This document shows, piece after piece, positions 33,416 to 45,600 of a stretch of DNA of 64,000 nt. Numbering within the stretch: position 1 is the first letter of the stretch; each line of letters opens with the position of its first letter. This DNA is from Lepidodermella squamata (lineage: Eukaryota; Gastrotricha). Below the pieces are notes generated by a model. The model ran no database searches, was not told where the DNA came from, and saw only the letters and a list, made by a program, of their open reading frames with translations. Position numbers and translations under genes: made by a program. The stretch is from the NCBI GenBank assembly GCA_047495785.1, contig JBLDXI010000009.1, positions 2,542,001-2,606,000 on the forward strand, given 5' to 3'.

Positions 33416-35132
33416 TTAGTATCGCGGGACAAGCTTGACATGGACGCCATTAATAGGTCGAAGCGTACTGTTTTTCGAGCCGACCTGCAGCTCCCCACCC
33501 GGGTAGCCGCCATCAGGTAAATCGATTCGGAATCTCAGGAGCATATTGACAACGGTCTGTTTCAACTCGAGCAGAGCCAATCGCCGACCAAGACAGATTT
33601 TAGGACCGTAGCCAAATCCGAGAAACGCCGCATTAGGCCTCGACTCAGCTTGCTCACCCAGAAATCGCTCAGGATAGAAGCGATTCGTATCAACCGGCCC
33701 CCAAAGCGCTTCGTTATGATGAACAGACCAGATATCGATTTGGACTATAGGGATGGATTTGGGTACGTTTAAGCCGCAAATCGACGTGTCAGACATAACG
33801 AATCGATTGACAACGTTGGTGCCTACCGGGTAGAGACGAACTGTTTCATTGCAAACAGCGTCCAGGTACGGCATTTGGTGGGTGATGATGTCGTAGTCAG
33901 CCTTCGGGAAACCGTCGCCACTTCCGACTGATTTCGGCAATTTTTCAGTGATTTCTTGATATAACTTCTCCTGAACGTTCTGATTCTTGGCTAGTAGATA
34001 GGATAGAAAGCTCAACGTAATGCTTGTGGTATCATATCCAGCGACGAAAAGAACGATGCACTGGGCTAGAATTTCGATTTCCGACATTGTCTTCAATTTG
34101 GCAGATCCAGCAGGTTCAGTTTCGTCGGGTTTCGCGTCGATCATCATTTGAAGAATATCATTTCGTTTAGAACTGGATGCACGTCGCTGAGAAATCATTT
34201 GTTTGACAGCGTTGGAAACGTAGCCAATAGGGCCTAATATGCCGGCAAGAAATTTGGCCTGAATTAGGAAAATTCGTCGAATCAATGGGATAAGCTCAGG
34301 CATGAAAAACGCGACCATAACCATAGTAGATGGATTACCGCCGACTTGGACAAATTTGCGGAGCTTTTCCAAGATAAGATTGCCCTTTCCTCGATTTTTC
34401 ACGGCCTGGAGCTCCAATCCAAATGCTGTTTCAGCTATCACATCCAAGGTCAAGTATTGAAAGCACTCGCGAATTTCGAAGTCTTTTCCAGATCTAATAC
34501 ATAGTTGATGTTTGACATTCAATTGGCTTATCAAATCTACCTCGCCTTTTCTTCGAAAAGTTCCATCAAATCAGCCTGGCTTTGCTGCAATAGCGGCATG
34601 TACGATTTCAGCTTGGCAGACGAGAACGCCGGGTTCAGTATTGTCCGAAGCCGTTTCCAAGTCTCGCCTCTTTGTAAAATAAGTCCATGAGCCATGAAAA
34701 ATGTTTCTCGTTCATTGGGTTCAAGCTGAATGGGAATTACCTGTAACGAAACGTTAAATTATTTTTTCAGATTATTACAGCTTTTCAAACCATTCGCCCT
34801 TGGAAATCTGAAAATTGCTTGACACAAATCTGCTCAATAGCTTCAAGGTTGCTCGTAACCAGAACTGGCGTTGCGCCAAGATAAATGCCGTAAAATTCGC
34901 CGTATATCTTCGACCATTCAGCAGTCACCAGGTGGCGATCATTTTGAATTAATCGGCGAACATTGCCGAACAGCCAATGCGGCTCAGGTCCAGGAATGCC
35001 TAGCTTCTTGAAAACTCGGTGGCACCAAAATTTTCGGTACAAATAGAAAGCTCCGACAAATCCGGCAATTGCCGTTACTGCCAGTTGAATTCCACTGGGC
35101 CGAAAATTTGTTTCATACAGCGAAGAGTACAT
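33416..35132 (-). CDS. cytochrome P450, clan 3-like, gene 5 of 5
   Basis: Exons 35132-34791, 34740-34541 and 34493-33416 give 539 residues. Motifs: GFVGAFYLYRKFW, GIPGPEPHWLFGN, AGYDTTSI (Asp for the usual Glu in the I-helix), CNETVRLYP, YPERF, FGYGPKICLGR (Lys for Arg before Cys). The I-helix and haem-loop changes set it apart from the other four and may signal altered substrate or redox behaviour. Splice positions are identical to its paralogues. The shared AGGTCA box is not clearly present upstream. Confidence 0.88.
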
Positions 35133-35280
35133 TTCACTAAAAGTTTCAGCTTTATCAAAGTTTGATGCCTAGTTTCAGATGCGTTTCTCGGAAAGAATCA
35201 GCGCATAAAGAACTCTGTACTTCAGGTTTGAATTCGAATAAAATGAAGAATGTTTCGTTGCTGCTTTTCCTCTGAAGCGC

Positions 35281-35288
35281 TTTATATA
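35281..35288 (-). promoter_or_regulatory. TATA-like box, P450 gene 5
   Basis: The minus strand reads ATATATAAAG about 150 bases upstream of the ATG. About 60 bases further up only a weak relic of the shared P450 box (ending GTGTCTC) can be found. Confidence 0.35.
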
Positions 35289-35789
35289 TTGCGCAGACGC
35301 ATAATGATTAATGCATATTATTCTTGCCATTTGCAGCAAAACGACAAAATGCGGCTGAGTAGAGAGACACATTTTTTCATCATGCACATGTACACTGGGT
35401 TCTATACATCTGCTTTGACTAAGATGGTTTTTCAGTAGCTTTCAACTGAAAGGGAGTGTGAGATAGTTTTAAATCGCCTGGTTTGAGACAGAGCTAACTC
35501 TTATTAACAACTATAATGGGAAAGCTAAAGCATCATGGCCTATCAAAGCGAAGAGTAAATTTCGGACAAAACCGTGTGTTTCGAGGAGTAAAAATCAGCC
35601 TAAATCCAGCAAATTTTGAAGTTTCCAAAGCAGGTGATTCCGGATTTATATGCTATAATTTTCGCGATTTTAAGAATTATAGCTGAATTTTGAAAATTTA
35701 CCATTTCTGCATCATGTGGGACATTCAGCGGATAAATTTGGACGCAAAATTTTAAGGAAAACATATGTTCGCCCAGTTGCATTTCTATA

Positions 35790-35960
35790 CAGGGTGGCCA
35801 AAAATTCCGCAGTAGGCGAATTCGATGCGCATTATTCTAATGAGGAGTTTCAAGATATTGAGAAGTTTCATTGGCAAAAGAAATGCTTGAAATTCTTCTT
35901 AAACTCCTCATTAAATTGATGCGCATCGAATTCGCCTACTGTGGAATTTTGGCCACCCTG
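35790..35960. mobile_element. 171-bp palindromic MITE with TA target duplication
   Basis: The left end CAGGGTGGCCAAAAATTCCG and the right end CGGAATTTTGGCCACCCTG-type sequence are inverted copies. The inverted similarity continues through AGTAGGCGAATTCGATGCGCAT nearly to the centre. TA flanks both ends, as for Tc1/mariner-type elements. There is no coding capacity. A decayed relative is at 1049-1182. Confidence 0.85.
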
Positions 35961-36010
35961 TACAGCGCGTCCAATTAGTTGTGCAATCAATTTTTTAAGA
36001 TAAATCTAAT

Positions 36011-36275
36011 CATCCTTTCAACCTTTGCCGGATAAATTGAAAATTTACCTTGGAAAACCCGAAAAACCCCGATGGTAACTAATTTTCGGTATTTTGCCCG
36101 GTTGGACTTTATTTTTCCGGATTTTTATCCAATGTTGACAAGTGACATATTTTATTTCTATTCTCATGGCACATTGTATTTTTCTAAGATTTTTCTGACC
36201 GTGAGATATGACTTCGCCACTCATTTCAGAGTTTTTGATCCCTTTTCCGTTCATTTTCTTGTTTGCGTTATTTAA
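36011..36275. repeat. dispersed repeat, partner at 53281-53560
   Basis: Shares ordered blocks with 53281-53560: CATCCTTT, AAATTTACC, AACCCCGATG, CTTATGGCA/CTCATGGCA, TGAGATA, TTCCTTTTCCG/TCCCTTTTCCG and TTGTTTGCGTTA. About 265 bases, moderately diverged. Confidence 0.65.
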
Positions 36276-36435
36276 GAGACCTTCAGGTGATGCCCTGCAA
36301 AAACCAATCGTCAAACTTCATTTTCTTATTGAGAGAACAACGCCGTAGGAATGCGAATTTCATCTCACAATGGTTGTTTGTTAGGGAGATATGAGTCCTG
36401 ATCGAAATCCGAATTCGCACAGCTTATAATATTTC

Positions 36436-36735
36436 TCAAAAATCAATTATCACTCCATTCAACCTAGGCCTAATGCAATTCGAAAGCTCGAAAGATGGCG
36501 AATTTTTTGCGTAGGAAGCCTCAAGTTTCCAAAGTTTCCCTATCCAAAATGTTCGTAGTCCTTCTTTATAGAAATATCCAGTGTCGATGCTTTTGTCTTC
36601 CGAGTTCATTGCTTTAATCGAAGGATCAAGGACAATAGGAAAAACGTCGCTCTTTTCCAGGTGAATCACCTGTGTATGTACGCAACTCGGTGTTGGATCG
36701 ATGCCCAAGTTTAGCGTAAAGCGCTGCTTTTGTCA
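36436..36735 (-). pseudogene. orphan open frame, possible exon remnant
   Basis: About 100 codons open on the minus strand with protein-like composition (FTLNLGIDPTPSCVHTQ ... KSIDTGYFYKEGLRTFW). The first in-frame ATG comes only mid-way. No flanking exon or clear splice signal was identified and I do not recognise the family. It could be a lone exon, a pseudogene fragment, or chance. Confidence 0.25.
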
Positions 36736-39318
36736 TGATGCGATGGGTGATTAAATTAAAGTGCATAATTATTTAATAATAATCGCCATGTTTTGGCGCT
36801 GCCTACCAATATAGGACTCATGCTCATTCCCTGGCGACACGTATATAGCAGTTTATTATGCCGAGACAATGAGCGTTTTTAACAAGCTTTTAGCGCCCTG
36901 TAATATACGCCTAATCGAAAAGCGTGGCTACAAAAAGAATAATTAATCATTATTCGAGCGCGCGCTGATCTTTTAGCTGTTAATTTTCGCCGAAATTCCC
37001 GTTGAATTATTAACCAGTCAATTATATCAAACCGGCCCGAAGTATAGCTCTAAAGACCGCACTAACATATTGATCATGCGTATTATATTTATCATCATCA
37101 TCTGCAAAATTATTATATTGGCCGTGAATAATTAATTCCGCTCACAATTTGTCACGTTCAAAGTTCCATTAGTATCGCATTCGTTTAAATTAATTCAACT
37201 GTTATTAAACTTTTATTACCTGGCAATAAAATAATTTTCTCGCTTGTTATTTTTTTGTGTTGCGCTATTTTGCGGCAAATAAGCCTCGCTGCCACTCGAC
37301 GCATAGGTACCTCTATATAGTAAGTACGCAGGCATTGGCAGGACTAAATTAAATTAAAAATTATTTTCTCGACGCGTCACATACACTCAAATGAGCAAAA
37401 TAGTCAAACAGTTACGCTCGGCTGTGCGAGAGCTCATATTATTATATAATAAAAGTAATTTAATAGCAATAATATGAGTTTTCCCTCCTCATCATCATCA
37501 CCGTTCTTGATGAAGATATTTTCGCATAAACCTCCTTATGTGCCTTTCATTCATATATAGTGTACGGCGTAATCTTTTCTTGACAAATGTTTTCACGGCA
37601 ACGACGGTTGGTCATATATAGTTGACACGATCGCAGGTGAATGTCTCGCGCGTCGAGGGCGCAGGATTAATTTGTTGCGCTTAATGAAAAGTGCGCGCGT
37701 TAGATTAGAATATTTTGCGCGCATACTATATGTATCATGGACAAACCAACCTGCCTATAGTGCGCTAAAATGCGAAATCATAATAACAATAAATAGCCGA
37801 GATATATACTGGTGGTCGTCGTATGTATATAAAGTAGCTCGTAATGAAAGTTTAATTAAGAAGCCATTTGCAGCGCGAAAAGTAATTCCGATTCAATAAA
37901 CACAATAATACGCGCGCCTCAATTTCTCATTGCTCAGCTCTCAGCCTGTATTGCATGCTTTTCACGTAAAAGAATCAAAATATTTCACCTTTTATTATCG
38001 TGTCTCGCGTAGCTTTATACCAACATAAAAGTTCATCAACTAGGAATATAGACCGGCTTAATATAATCATAAGGCGATCTAAACTAAAACTTTAATATTA
38101 CATGATTAATGCCATTTTTAAGTGGAGCGCATGTTGTTAATATGAGTATACGCAAAAATTTGCAGCAGCAGCAAAACCGCACCAGAGAGTGCCGGTCAAT
38201 AGCGGCGCGCAATGTTGGTGTATTAAAATAAAAAGCCCTCTTATTTATATTATATTAATATTAAATTTAATAAAGGCGCGCAAAAGCGTATGCGCGCACA
38301 CCTGTGTAGTGTATATAATATAATATGGTAATGCCTAATATAAAAAGCCGATGATATTGATGATGGCGATGGCGGCAACGAAAAGTGTGTGATAAAACAA
38401 ATGAGCAAGAATTACCGAGCCGAGTCGTTTATTTACCAGCGACACGAATAGAGATAGATACCTACTATATACCTAATGCTGCACGCAGATTTTTGTAATA
38501 ATTTGTCATAACAAATAATAATGATGATAATGTGCAATAAATAAAAATTGAGCAGCCGCCAGCAGCGTGAGATGTGTCGCCAAATAAAAAGATAAACACT
38601 ACCGCGCTATTTACAATTGGTGCTTGTTATTGTTAAATTAATATTATTATTTGATTACTTTTATTGCGCGCCCCGAGCCGAGGCGCGTCGAATTATTGCG
38701 CGAAATTGAGCTGCCACTTGACAGTCAGATGATATACACCCAATAAAATAAGACACTTGTTCCAGAAAAAACGTTTATTTCTTTTATCCTTTTATCAATA
38801 ATAATTAATTATAGCAATAATTTACATTTGACACGATGATGATGACACGACGATGATGAGAGAAAAATTTGCGTCTTCTCCGAGTACATTAATAATTACA
38901 TTTTTTTTTATGAAATAAATAATTGAGGAAAGAGATAGAGAGATGAGAAGGAACACATCATGAAAAAAGTGACCTACGCTAACGCAAGGAAGATGCCCTA
39001 AAATTTCAGTCAAGGGGGACAACAAGCAAAAATATTGCACAATTTTTTTAAATTTTATCAACAAAGAAATCTACCTTAAAAACAGGCATTGAGTGGTGCA
39101 ATAATTATAGACAATACTATAACACAAATTAGATGTCAGATCAACTGCTGTATTTTTTTTCGTTCATCATCGAGCGAGAGAGAGACAAATCGAAAAAAAA
39201 CGAGAATAAATATATATAATAAATCGCGAGATAACATCGATGTGTCTGATTGATTGATTGATTCAAATTAATTTTTTTATATAATAACATTTTTTTGAGA
39301 GAAAGAAACACAAAAAGT
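36736..39318. other. gene-poor flank 3' of the ems/EMX gene
   Basis: No exon is recognised. The composition changes here: many TAATAAT runs mixed with GCGCGC words. The part nearest 39318 is probably the 3' UTR of the homeobox gene. The rest may hold regulatory DNA. Confidence 0.45.
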
Positions 39319-42300
39319 TTAATTTTTGGTTATCGGCGTAGTCGGTGGCGATGCTGCTAATGCTGCGGCGTGTTGTTGTAGTTGTTGGTGAAGATTAAGA
39401 CCAGGGTTCCCATAACCGCCGCCCCCTAACAGCCCAGCTGCCAGTAAGGCCTGTTGCATGACGAGGTTAGGATTGCCGGATAACAGAGCCGCTGTTAATA
39501 GTTGAGTAGGATTCGGCGTCTGGTGGAAAGACGGCGCCTGGTTCGGCGCCGCGTTTTGCGCCGGATTCGAGGAGGTCGACGAGGCGGATGGCGACGTATT
39601 GGCGCCGTCCTGATTCGAGCCGGGCTGGTTGTTGTAGCCGCTGTCATGACTAGCCGCGTCGTCCGCATCGGGTGATTGCTGCCTTCGCCGATGTCCCAAC
39701 CTGCCATCGTCCTGCCCGTCGTCCGTGACTTCAACATCGCAATCTTCCTCGTTGTCCATGTCACCAGTCACCCTGCCCTCGCCGTCCTCGTCGCCGCACA
39801 AGCTGTTATCCTCGCCGTCTTCGTTCGGGTTCGAGCATGAATCACCGTCGCCCTTCGACCGCTTGTACTTGGTACGGCGGTTCTGGAACCAAACTTTCAC
39901 CTGAGTTTCGGTCAAGCTCAAACTAGCCGCCAGTTCTTTCCGCTCCTGCCCGACTACGTAGTGATTTTTGTCGAAGGCCTGCTCGAGACGCATGAGCTGT
40001 GTCGGGCTGAACGCGGTGCGAATTCGCTTCGGCTTGCGGAATTGTTGGAAAAACAGACCACCAGGGCCGGGACCGCCGCCTTGACCGAGAACTAAAATAA
40101 AAGTACAAATAAATAATTAACCTCAAATCATATTTTTTTCGTTTTTTTTTCATGTCTCATGATTTTTTCCGAGTGCGCCCATGTCATTATTATTAGATGC
40201 GCATTACTGCGCCGAAGACCTGGTAATAATGGCTTGGCAAATAAAGCGCGTCGGCTTTTTGGCTTTTGGCCCTTTCAAAACACGAGCGCAGCGGCAACAA
40301 TAAGCGCGCAATAATAATAACAATAAAAGCAGGCGGGGGAAATAAGAAGTAGTAAGCCTGAGATAGAAACGGGTTGTCGCGCAAATTGGATACACAGTAT
40401 TTGGATACATATATACAGCATCCCTGAGCAAGTGAGTGAGTATATGCGGTGGTGATTGAGCGACTTGAGCTAACATTATGTTATTATTGTCAAGTGTCGC
40501 AAGGCGCCGCCGCTGCGCCATAAAATCATCTCATTCAGCCGCCTTAACGATTGATGGCACGCTTCAAGTGGAGCTACAAGCCCGGAAGAAGCGACTGCCT
40601 TTTGTCGCACCCTATATGGTAATAGCAATAAATAAGTATCCATGTGACATTGTACATGCTAAACCCGCCCCGTTCCGATATAAGCATTACATGAAGATGG
40701 GCTTTTAAGGCGCTTTGTTGGCTCAGTCATCTGCTGCCTGGCATATGGCCCGGCTCTTGTTAATATTATTTTAAATATGTAACATTATAAGGCGGCAACA
40801 ATGGGAGCGCCGCGGTGCGGGAAGTGCCGGCGGCTGGTTATAGCAGGCGCCCGTTGTCTTCTGCTTTACTTACTTACTGCGGCTTGCTTACACAATAAAA
40901 CAATAATGTTGTAACAATCATCAGCAGGCGAGATGACAATTTGACGAGATGACTCTAAGTAGCAATATAATGTCGACTACTACAACTACTACTATACACG
41001 CCGTGCTTCTACCATTTTGCCTAAGTAAGTGATGATGTATCCATATCCGGCCGCTATCTGCAGCGGGTGTTTGCGCTTCGCACCTCAGCCGACACAATGC
41101 CGGGCGCGCAAATGGCGCCAACCACTTGACTATTTATATTGTTGCAATATTGAGGTCTTGAACGCGCCTGCCTGGCTGGCCCGTCGCGCTATAACAATAA
41201 TAACAATAATCTAGCTCTTGTGCCAAATGGCTACCTATATAAGATAGGCATGGGAAACGCTACTGGCTTTTTAGCGTACGCTCATGATCAAACACGCCCA
41301 CGACGATGCGGCGCCGGAAACTCGCGGCAAAGGTGCGCCGTCAAGTGACGCCCTAAATTCCGGATGGCTAAGTGGCGCATTTAACGCTCGTAAATGGAAT
41401 GACAATGGCGACTCTCAATAAATGCCCCAATACCCATTCCCACTTGATATACAACCGAAAAATTGAGGAAGAATAAAATAAAATAATATATTAAGGCGGA
41501 ATTTTTAATTTCAAAATAAAAATAATGAAAATAATTTCCGACTTACAACTTAGCGCAGGTTGGAACATGCCGGGTGGGCCGCGGTTCAGAAGGAAAGGCG
41601 GGACACCAGCCGCCATGAGTCGAGCCGCCTCAGCGAACGCGTTCTGGTTGGCGCCGCTCAGCGCCTCGGCCGCAATCGCCGCCGCCGTAGCCGGGTTCGG
41701 CACGAAATCTGGCGGCATAGGCATGAGACCACCAGGCGGCGGGGGAGGCAGCAGCATTTCGAAGGGATTGCCCTGGCCGTGGTGGCCACCAAACGGCGGC
41801 CGGTTGAACAGCGCCGCAGCTAGCGCGGCTTGTTGCTCGGGCGAGGCGTTGTGCTGTTGCTGTTGATGTTGTTCAGCGGCTAAAATCGAGGCCAATTGCG
41901 CCTGTAACAACTCGGCTGGTAATTGCTGTTCGGCTGATTGCTTTTGCAGCACCTCGGCCATCCACGGCGGCACGACGTTGGCAAGGTTCGGCGCCATTTT
42001 GCCGCCGTTCAGCCGCCACTGCGCCATCAAATTAGCGGCCTGCTCGAGTTGGGACACCTTCTTACCGCCAGGTGGGGACATTGAGTCGCAGTTCGACCCA
42101 TCCAAATCGCCGCCATCCGAGCCGGAATTATTCGCCGCAGCGTTGTTAGCCGCCACCTGGGCGATGAGCGACGATAAAACGGCCTTGAAAAACACCTCAA
42201 ATTGTTCCGATATTTAAAGAAAAAAATCTAACGAAATTACCTGTTGTTGGTCATTCATTCCATTGCCAGCTGTCATAGCTGCCCGTCTCGCGTGTTCGTA

Positions 42301-42633
42301 AAGAATAGCCGAGGCTAGGTTAGGGGTCGGGGGTCGAGGTTGGTTCCGGGCGACTTTCGACGCCGGGGTTAAATCTTCAGCCGAGACGTTACTACTGTTC
42401 TGATCGGTAGTTTTCTCCAGCGCCGGGGTTCCGTGCCGACTTTTCGGCAACTGCGGCGATGGCGCGGCTGAGGTTGATAGATTTTCGGGAGATTCTGACG
42501 TAGTCGATTTCGCACCCTGTTGTTGTTGTTGCTGTTGCTGTTGGCCGATGAGCGAGTCGATCGAAAACGAACCGAACGATCGCTTCTTGCCAGCCAACGA
42601 GCCGCCACGTTGTTCGGCTGCGGTTGTAGCCAT
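39319..42633 (-). CDS. ems: ems/EMX-class homeobox transcription factor
   Basis: Exons 42633-42241, 42183-41547 and 40091-39319 give 600 residues. Near residues 20-27 FSIDSLIG is an EH1 Groucho-binding motif. Poly-Gln, poly-Ala and Pro-rich stretches follow. The homeodomain (about 362-421) lies wholly in exon 3: [15 protein letters not shown], then [20 protein letters not shown] and [14 protein letters not shown], diagnostic of the empty spiracles/EMX class ([20 protein letters not shown]). After it come an acidic Asp/Glu/Gly stretch and an Ala/Leu-rich tail. The protein is nuclear. The family patterns the anterior head and nervous system. It is longer than vertebrate EMX because of the low-complexity regions. 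Confidence 0.93.
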
Positions 42634-45600
42634 GTTATAACTTAAATATCAACGTTAATTTCAGAATAAATAACGCTGCCTAGAAATCTAGCGAAAGTTA
42701 GTTAATGATGACAATAATTAAAATAAGCAGCGCGGCGATTTAAAAGTGATATATCAAAAGTATCAAAGTCAAAATAGATCGCTTTGAAAACGAGCCGCCC
42801 CGGCAATTGAGGGCTGATAATCTGTGAAGATTAGCCGGCCGCTGGTCTCACGCGGCGGTGAGAAACGGGAAGTGCGCGCGTCGAAACTTTTCAACTGCAA
42901 CTCCAACGTCTCGTTACCAGTCCGATTTAACGCGCGACATCCGGCAATCGGTTGCTCTCGCCTTTGTCGGCTGCGCGCGCGCCTAAGGCGATTACCCGAA
43001 ATACCCGAATTGGTGCGTGTCATTTCGGGTAAAAGCGTAGATAATTGGTACAGCCGTGGAAACGTCGTCGGGGCGGAAAACTCGAAATATTTTTATGTGA
43101 CTCGGGCTGCTACTACTATACGTGTCTGAGTATACAAGTGCGACGTGTCAACGCGTTAAGACCGATACAATTATTTATTACGTGCGCGAATGAGCGCGCG
43201 CGCTGATTGGCCGCCGCGCAGCCAATGAGAGCGCGCGGTGACAAGTGCGAAAACGTCGTGTAAAGTACGTCATCGCGCCACCAGTTAATAACAACGAAAA
43301 GCGCATCTCTGTATATATTTATTACAACGAATTGATAGCGCCGCGCGACGACGTCGATGACACATCGAAATTGAAAAACAGGTCAATGCGCTTGTAATAA
43401 CGTAATGAAATTGAACCAACAGAAGCAGCAGCTGTCAATGTCGCCACCTCGCCTGTATCAAGTGAATGTCGGGGCGATGACAGCGCCTCAAGGTCTGGTG
43501 GTGGCATTAAAATTATTCGCGATAAATTGATATATTATAAATAAGAAAGTAAACTAGACAATAATGACGATGATTATGATGAGATGCGATACGATCTCAC
43601 GGGCGGCTTGGGAATTTAATAGATCTGCGAAAACCAATTTACCAATTAGGCATTTTACTGCGCTCATCGCGAAAAGGCGGCGTTTTGAAATACAGTAATT
43701 TTCGTAACAACAGAGCCGCGGCGCCTCGTTGCACTGGGGGTGATGCGCGCTTTTTGAAATGTGATCCCGTATCAGCCGCGCACATGTGCGTGCGCCAACA
43801 AACGGCGCCGCGCAGCGCCTATAACTGCGCCTTTTTACGACGAAGCGGAACGCCACTGGCACTGAGTAACAATTAACTGAGTAGCAGAGGCCGGCAGCAA
43901 TTTGCTGGCCGTTTAGTACCCGTGATCGTATCATAATTCATCGACTTCGAGCACCTAATAACATATGGCAAAACGCCGTTATTAAACGCAAGCCGATCCA
44001 ACAACTCATAAAATAATGTAACAAATTATTACGAAAATTAAGAAATCCTCCTTAAAGAAATATCAAATAAAAAACTGCGCGCAGCTCTTATTATAATAAT
44101 GTGAGTTCCAATTTAAGCGAATAAAAAATCGAGTAATAAAAGTAAACAAAAGGCCATTACCAACTAATTAGGTGTTGAGTTTTTTTAACGAGTTTGTTCA
44201 TTCGAAATAATGAGTGTTTGCCAAGAAAATAAGCGCGGCTCTAGGAAAAAAATCGGCAAGGTGTCTTATTGCGCGCGTGTTGATATTGCAGGGTTATTGG
44301 CACTTTTCGAAGGTTTTAATTACAAGTCATAATACAGTAGTATTAGTCGGTTTAGCTGTGTCGCCGCAGTTGCGAGTGCTGCTGTTGCGACGGGCGCGAG
44401 ATGATGATGATTTCGGAAGTGATAATATTTGTATTCCATTTCGGAGCGATAAAAGCTGGGAAACCGGCCTTTTGCGCGCGCAGCTTTCGCTTATTTGGCA
44501 AACAAAAGTATATTACAATTTATTATTTCTCATCAACTCCTTTTCTGCTCGTCGTCGACGATTTCAATTTCCGGTCGCGCGGTGGTGGCGATGGTAGCAG
44601 GTACCACCCCGCCCTGCCGATCGGTGCCCGGCCGTACAGGCGCAGTTGCGGCCTACCCATCTTCGCGCAAATAAACACGCAGAATATGACAAACTTCCGC
44701 CCGCGCGCGGCTCCGAACATGTAAAATGGCTTCGGAATTGGCCGTTATTAGACGGCGTTTTAGACCGCTATTGACGCGTTCGAACCCCAACGAGCATTGA
44801 TCTGCAAATAAACTCGCGCGCTGTTATATATTAACCACGAAAAGAACAGGAAATTAACTATTAATAAAAATATGCGATTTATTATAAAAGTGAACGCAGA
44901 ATCGGGATGAAAAATATTTTCGAGTGCGCAGTGATGATGATGATGATCGGTGGCGAAGAATGTAAAAATTCACGATTGGTGTATATTAAACTTAATTAAG
45001 ACGAGTTAATTACAAAAGAAGGCGGGCGCACTCATAATTTCCGGCGAAATTGAGACGCGCGTTAATTTCTCATTGTTATTGCTCATGAGCGTCGCGCGTT
45101 TTTGGCCTCGAGTGTGCGCATACGTGCGCGCCAAGGTGTTTGATAGTATGCGGGCGCATCTTAATAATAATAATAATAATAACCCGCGATATGGCTAACG
45201 AGTTTTCAATCACTCATCATAAGTGTAATCATCATCTGGTCGCGGCTACAATAACACTCGCGTCCGTTTTATCATTCAGTTTATTACAACACGCTCTGCT
45301 ACGGAATCACGGTTCAACGCCTGTGTTCACGTCCGTCAATAAACCACAATATTATTATTAAATACCTACCTACCAACTCCTGCTAAAACCGAAAATTAAT
45401 TGAGTACTTCCCGTTTTATCATCGTTGTAATTAATTAAGGTTTTTAATTAATACAATTAGTCTATTGTGTATTTTTCGGTCAATGAAAATAGCGCGTACG
45501 AGGAATTTATTACGGGCGAATTTTTGTGCGCGCCGCTAAATTCCATTCTCGCCTGAGAAAACACGCGCGGCCCACTTCAGACGTCAATTTGTAGCCAACT

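Noticed and set aside
39495-39764. Arg/Thr-rich minus frame inside ems exon 3
   Set aside because: Out-of-frame reading of the acidic/Ser-rich tail of the homeobox protein.
42769-43129. Arg-rich open frames just upstream of ems
   Set aside because: Produced by GC-rich promoter-like sequence on both strands; no conserved motif.
44214-44724. Open frames of 107-127 codons upstream of ems
   Set aside because: No family resemblance, low-complexity sequence, no splice or promoter context.
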